Assembly (NCBI GenBank): GCA_035906255.1
Contig: JAMIFM010000021.1
Coordinates: 115,795-179,794, forward strand
Length of the DNA: 64,000 nt
DNA from: SB11 sp035906255
GTDB taxonomy: Bacteria > Bacteroidota > Bacteroidia > UBA8524
Reading direction: 5' to 3'
The first letter of the stretch is position 1; every line of letters begins with the position of its first letter. The notes beneath the pieces were generated by a model, which made no database searches, was not told the origin of the DNA, and saw only the letters and a list, made by a program, of their open reading frames with translations. Positions 60,930-64,000 of this stretch are shown here, in pieces. A program made the translations under genes and the position numbers.

Positions 60930-62647
60930 ACAACGAACGTAAACACTATTTTATCGTTGCACTGATTGGTGCATTACTGTTTATCCCCTTTTTGGGGCAG
61001 GTGCATTTGTTTGACTGGGACGAGATAAATTTTGCCGAAAGTGCCCGCGAAATGATGGTAAGCGGTAACTATTTTCAGGTACAGGTAAACTTTCAACCTT
61101 TTTGGGAAAAGCCCCCGTTGTTCTTTTGGCTGCAAGTACTTAGCATGAAGGTATTTGGCGTTAATGAGTTTGCTGCCCGTTTTCCAAATGCGTTATGCGG
61201 TATTGCCACCTTGTTAGTGGTATTCCATATCGGTAGAAAAATTTTCAGTACCCGCATGGGTTATTGGTGGGTGGCTTGCTTTATCGGGGCTTTTACTCCG
61301 CACTTGTACTTTAAATCGGCCATTATCGACCCTACTTTTAACCTGTTTATCTTTTTAGGTGTTTACCAGATATACCGCGCTTCAATAATCGATGCGGGAA
61401 AACATCGCTTGGGTATTTATGCACTGGCAGGTATGTTTTTGGGCTTGGCAGTGCTAACTAAAGGCCCTGCTGCTGCGGCAGTAACTTTACTGTGCGTGAT
61501 GAGTTACTGGGTGGTTAACCGTTTCAGGTTTTATTTTAACGTTAAAGAAATTATCCTGTACACGCTGTGCGCTATTGCAGTGGCGTTTGCATGGTTTGGG
61601 GTAGAAACACTTAACAACGGTTTCTTTTTTCTGCGGGAGTTTATTCTTTACCAAATAGACCTTTTCCGCAACCCCGTTGCGGGGCATGGACAACCTTTTT
61701 ATTACCACCCTATTGTGTTGTTGTTGGGATGTTTCCCGATATCTATTATCGGGTTTTATATGTTTAAAAAGAGTGGTGCCGTTTCTGATGAGCAAAAGGT
61801 ATTTGTAAAATGGATGCTGATATTGTTTTGGGTAGTGCTGATACTGTTTAGCATCGTTAAAACTAAAATCGTTCACTATTCATCGTTGTGTTATTTGCCG
61901 CTTACTTTTTTAGCTGCTTATACGATTGAAAATATTATTAGCGGCCAATGGCAGTGGAAACGTTGGCTTTCAATCCCATTATTGCTGATTGGGTTAGCGT
62001 TGGGAGCTGCCTTTACATTGTTGCCTTTAATTGCTTCATCGGCAGATTTAAAGGCAAAAATATTCCCTATGATTAAAGACCCGTTTGCAGTAGCCAACTT
62101 TAGCCGCAACGTTTCATGGGGCGGTTGGGAATGGCTGATTGGCATTTTGTTTTTGGCGGCCATTATTACAGGTACGGCATTGCTGTACCGCCAAAAGCTG
62201 CAAAACGGCTTTGCCACATTATTAATTGGCACTACCATCAGTTTACAGTTGTTTTTGTATGTGGTAGTGCCCAAAGTAGAGCAATACAGCCAAGGGGCAG
62301 CCATTAAGTTTTGGGAAAGCCTGCAAGAAAAGGATGCGTATGTGCAACCGTTGGGCTATGATACTTATGCGCATTACTACTATGCCCGCATACGCCCTTG
62401 GGATACTATGGCTCCTGATTTAAAACGTTTTTATGATGCTGAAGTAGAAGGATACAAACAACGCGCCCCAACAGATTGGTTTGACCATTTGCTGCGCGAT
62501 TGGCTGTTGGAAGGCAAAATTGATAAACCTGTGTTTTTTTGTTGCCATATTTCTAAAGCCGCTGAATATGCCAAACGAACCGATTTGTTGCGCATAGGAC
62601 AAGACGGAGGTTTTGTGTTTTTTATGCGCGAACCAAAGAAAGAGTAG
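60926..62647 (+). CDS. GT39/ArnT-like membrane glycosyltransferase
   Basis: The 573-aa protein is a polytopic C-type glycosyltransferase. The conserved first periplasmic loop HLFDWDEINFAESAREMMVSGNYF carries the catalytic Asp-Glu pair, followed by FWEKPPLFFWLQ. About eleven helices fill the middle; a soluble C-terminal domain (about 455-573) has YDTYAHYYYARIRPW. It is of the ArnT/dolichyl-phosphate-mannose mannosyltransferase superfamily; the acceptor is unknown. It is translationally coupled to the PAP2 gene. Confidence 0.88.
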   Translation: MNNERKHYFIVALIGALLFIPFLGQVHLFDWDEINFAESAREMMVSGNYFQVQVNFQPFWEKPPLFFWLQVLSMKVFGVNEFAARFPNALCGIATLLVVFHIGRKIFSTRMGYWWVACFIGAFTPHLYFKSAIIDPTFNLFIFLGVYQIYRASIIDAGKHRLGIYALAGMFLGLAVLTKGPAAAAVTLLCVMSYWVVNRFRFYFNVKEIILYTLCAIAVAFAWFGVETLNNGFFFLREFILYQIDLFRNPVAGHGQPFYYHPIVLLLGCFPISIIGFYMFKKSGAVSDEQKVFVKWMLILFWVVLILFSIVKTKIVHYSSLCYLPLTFLAAYTIENIISGQWQWKRWLSIPLLLIGLALGAAFTLLPLIASSADLKAKIFPMIKDPFAVANFSRNVSWGGWEWLIGILFLAAIITGTALLYRQKLQNGFATLLIGTTISLQLFLYVVVPKVEQYSQGAAIKFWESLQEKDAYVQPLGYDTYAHYYYARIRPWDTMAPDLKRFYDAEVEGYKQRAPTDWFDHLLRDWLLEGKIDKPVFFCCHISKAAEYAKRTDLLRIGQDGGFVFFMREPKKE

Positions 62648-62659
62648 GAACTCCGCTCT

Positions 62660-63095
62660 TACATGTCCTGCTGACGCAGGAAGCACCTTATAACACTCTG
62701 TCAGCTTACAAACTGTAATAAGATTCCTCACTGTCGTTCAGAATGACAGTGAGTTTTGGTAGCCGAAGAAATTATGAATTAAGTTAGCTCTCCAATGTCC
62801 TCCTCGTGAGGAGGATTTAGGAAGAGGAATATACACCCCTGTCATGCTGACGCAGGAAGCACCTTATCCAGTTTTGTCAGCTTACAGAGTTAAATAAGAT
62901 TCTTCACTGTCGTTCAGAATGACAGTGAGTTTTGGTAGCTGAGGAAATTATGAATTAAGTTGGCTCTCCAATGTCCTCCTCGTGAGGAGGATATACCCCC
63001 TGCCGTGTCCTGCTGACGCAGGAAGCACCTTATCCCATTTTGTCAGCTTACAGAGTTAAATAAGATTCTTCACTATCGTTCAGAATGACAGGAGA
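62660..63095 (+). repeat. Tandem array, 166-176-bp unit, three copies
   Basis: The start GCTGACGCAGGAAGCACC recurs at 62670, 62846 and 63012. Each unit contains TAAGATTC(C/T)TCACT(G/A)TCGTTCAGAATGACAG, and the first two also have TTTGGTAGC(C/T)GA and TCCTCCTCGTGAGGAGGA. The third is cut off after the AATGACAG. No gene occupies the 454-bp gap from 62648 to 63101. Confidence 0.9.
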
Positions 63096-63101
63096 AGGTT
63101 A

Positions 63102-64000
63102 TCAAAACAACTCACTCAGCTCTAACCAGCGGAGTTCTTTTTCTTCAAGCTGTCCGTTAACTTGCTCTATTTCTTGCGCCCATTGGGTTATTTGCGTGTG
63201 GTCAGCGTCACCGCTACTTAGCTTGTCGGTTAGCTCTGTTTTGCGGGCTTCCAGTTTAGCCATATCTGCTTCAAGGCTTTCCCACTCCTGCGTTTCTTTA
63301 TACGTTGGCTTACGGGTTTTGGTAGCCTCGGCAGTAGCTTGAGTTTTTGGTTCGGCAGCAGCTTTTGCCGCTTTTTCTTCCAATTTCCGCTTCTCATCCT
63401 CTACCTCTTTCTCAATACGGTATTGGGTATAAGTGCCGTTGTAATCTTTAATCTTGGCATCGCCTTCAAACACAAACAAATGGTCGCACAAGCGGTCAAG
63501 AAAATAACGGTCGTGCGATACAATTATCAAACATCCTTTGTAGGTAGCCAAAAACTCTTCAAGGGTGGTAAGCGTTAGTAAATCAAGGTCGTTGGTAGGC
63601 TCATCCAGAATTAAGAAGTTGGGGTTCTTCATCAAAATGGTAAGCAAATACAACCGCCTGCGTTCTCCCCCGCTAAGGGTAGAAACATAATCGTGCTGCT
63701 GCTTGGGATGAAAGTTAAATGTTTGAAGTAATTGCATAGCCGTTAAACTGCCCTCCTTGCCACCCAACGGAAGTACATCGGCAATATCGCGTATTACCTC
63801 AATCACCCGTTTGTCCTCGTCCAACTTCATCCCTTTTTGATTGTAGTAGCCAATCACAAGGGTTTCACCCGGTACTACGGTACCTGCATCAGCATTTTCA
63901 AGACCGGTGATTATATTTAAAAAGGTAGATTTTCCCGCACCGTTTTTGCCTACAATTCCTACTCTTTCACCGCCTTTAAACGTATAGGTAAAGTTGTTAA
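63102..64000 (-). CDS. ABC-F ATPase of the Uup type, C-terminal part (start outside window)
   Basis: The frame runs off the right edge; about 299 C-terminal residues are seen. They hold the second ABC domain, with Walker A GKNGAGKSTFLN (close to the window edge), LSGGERRRLYLL and LILDEPTNDLDLLT. A charged coiled-coil tail (about the last 90 residues) follows, ending in LELSELF, typical of Uup. Uup binds branched DNA and ribosomes. It is the third ABC-F gene in the window, after those at 13805 and 46812. Confidence 0.9.
   Translation of the reverse strand, partial: NNFTYTFKGGERVGIVGKNGAGKSTFLNIITGLENADAGTVVPGETLVIGYYNQKGMKLDEDKRVIEVIRDIADVLPLGGKEGSLTAMQLLQTFNFHPKQQHDYVSTLSGGERRRLYLLTILMKNPNFLILDEPTNDLDLLTLTTLEEFLATYKGCLIIVSHDRYFLDRLCDHLFVFEGDAKIKDYNGTYTQYRIEKEVEDEKRKLEEKAAKAAAEPKTQATAEATKTRKPTYKETQEWESLEADMAKLEARKTELTDKLSSGDADHTQITQWAQEIEQVNGQLEEKELRWLELSELF

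Noticed and set aside
1..64000. tRNA or rRNA genes
   Set aside because: I found no cloverleaf-like segment with T-loop GGTTCRAATCC and no rRNA-like sequence on either strand; a tRNAscan run would be decisive.

Overview
This window comes from a member of the Bacteroidota. The evidence is a T9SS cargo protein with a type A sorting domain (17216-20539), a T9SS Plug protein (12461-13750), promoters of the Bacteroidota type (-7 TAnnTTTG or TAnnTTCG, occasionally with -33 TTTG), almost no Shine-Dalgarno sequences, and phylum-typical families (LysM/DPBB protein, DUF2452, DUF4386 paired with a Crp-like regulator, PyrRB, Mpl). I see no rRNA, tRNA, prophage, insertion sequence or CRISPR array. The genus cannot be read from the sequence.

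Layout. 0-6.6 kb: the end of paaA with an overlapping 37-aa membrane ORF, sucB, a FAH-family hydrolase, an M23 peptidase and a Bcp peroxiredoxin. 7-17 kb, mostly minus strand: an RluA-type synthase, a DEDDh exonuclease, trmD-rimM-rpsP, the T9SS Plug, an ABC-F protein and ribBA. 17-24 kb: a 1107-aa SBBP-repeat surface protein, trpS and pyrR-pyrB. 24.5-35.7 kb: an M3 oligopeptidase, a NfeD protease and a LysM protein transcribed divergently, an O-antigen ligase, a carotenoid/glutathione-peroxidase group, and mnmE. 36-49 kb: small membrane proteins and lipoproteins, Mpl, two DUF1801 paralogues, rpsA, an M15 peptidase, EVE, GNAT, DUF1361, Ogt, a broken zinc-ribbon gene, DUF4386 with a Crp-like regulator, and ettA. 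49-64 kb: a YkuK-like protein, a glycosyltransferase, a thioesterase, a gamma carbonic anhydrase, a Doc-type toxin-antitoxin pair, hutI, two tandem CdtB-like nucleases, DUF72, GT4, LptF/G, PAP2, GT39 and the C-terminal half of a Uup-like ABC-F protein.

Most genes are housekeeping or cell-envelope genes in short operons of one to three genes. The window as a whole is not a genomic island, but several parts stand out. First, two adjacent genes (54537-55972) encode compact proteins that keep the active-site motifs of the cytolethal distending toxin B nuclease. They lack CdtA/CdtC partners and signal peptides. Second, intergenic regions are packed with structured repeats. One is a dispersed element of three consecutive hairpins (seven copies) whose arms differ between copies yet stay complementary. 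Others are tandem arrays with periods of 191, about 195 and about 170 bp, which reuse the same hairpin modules. Third, at least six genes have the -7 promoter element only 4-5 nt before the start codon, which predicts leaderless mRNAs. rpsA does the opposite: it has a textbook AGGAGG site and a TTG start.
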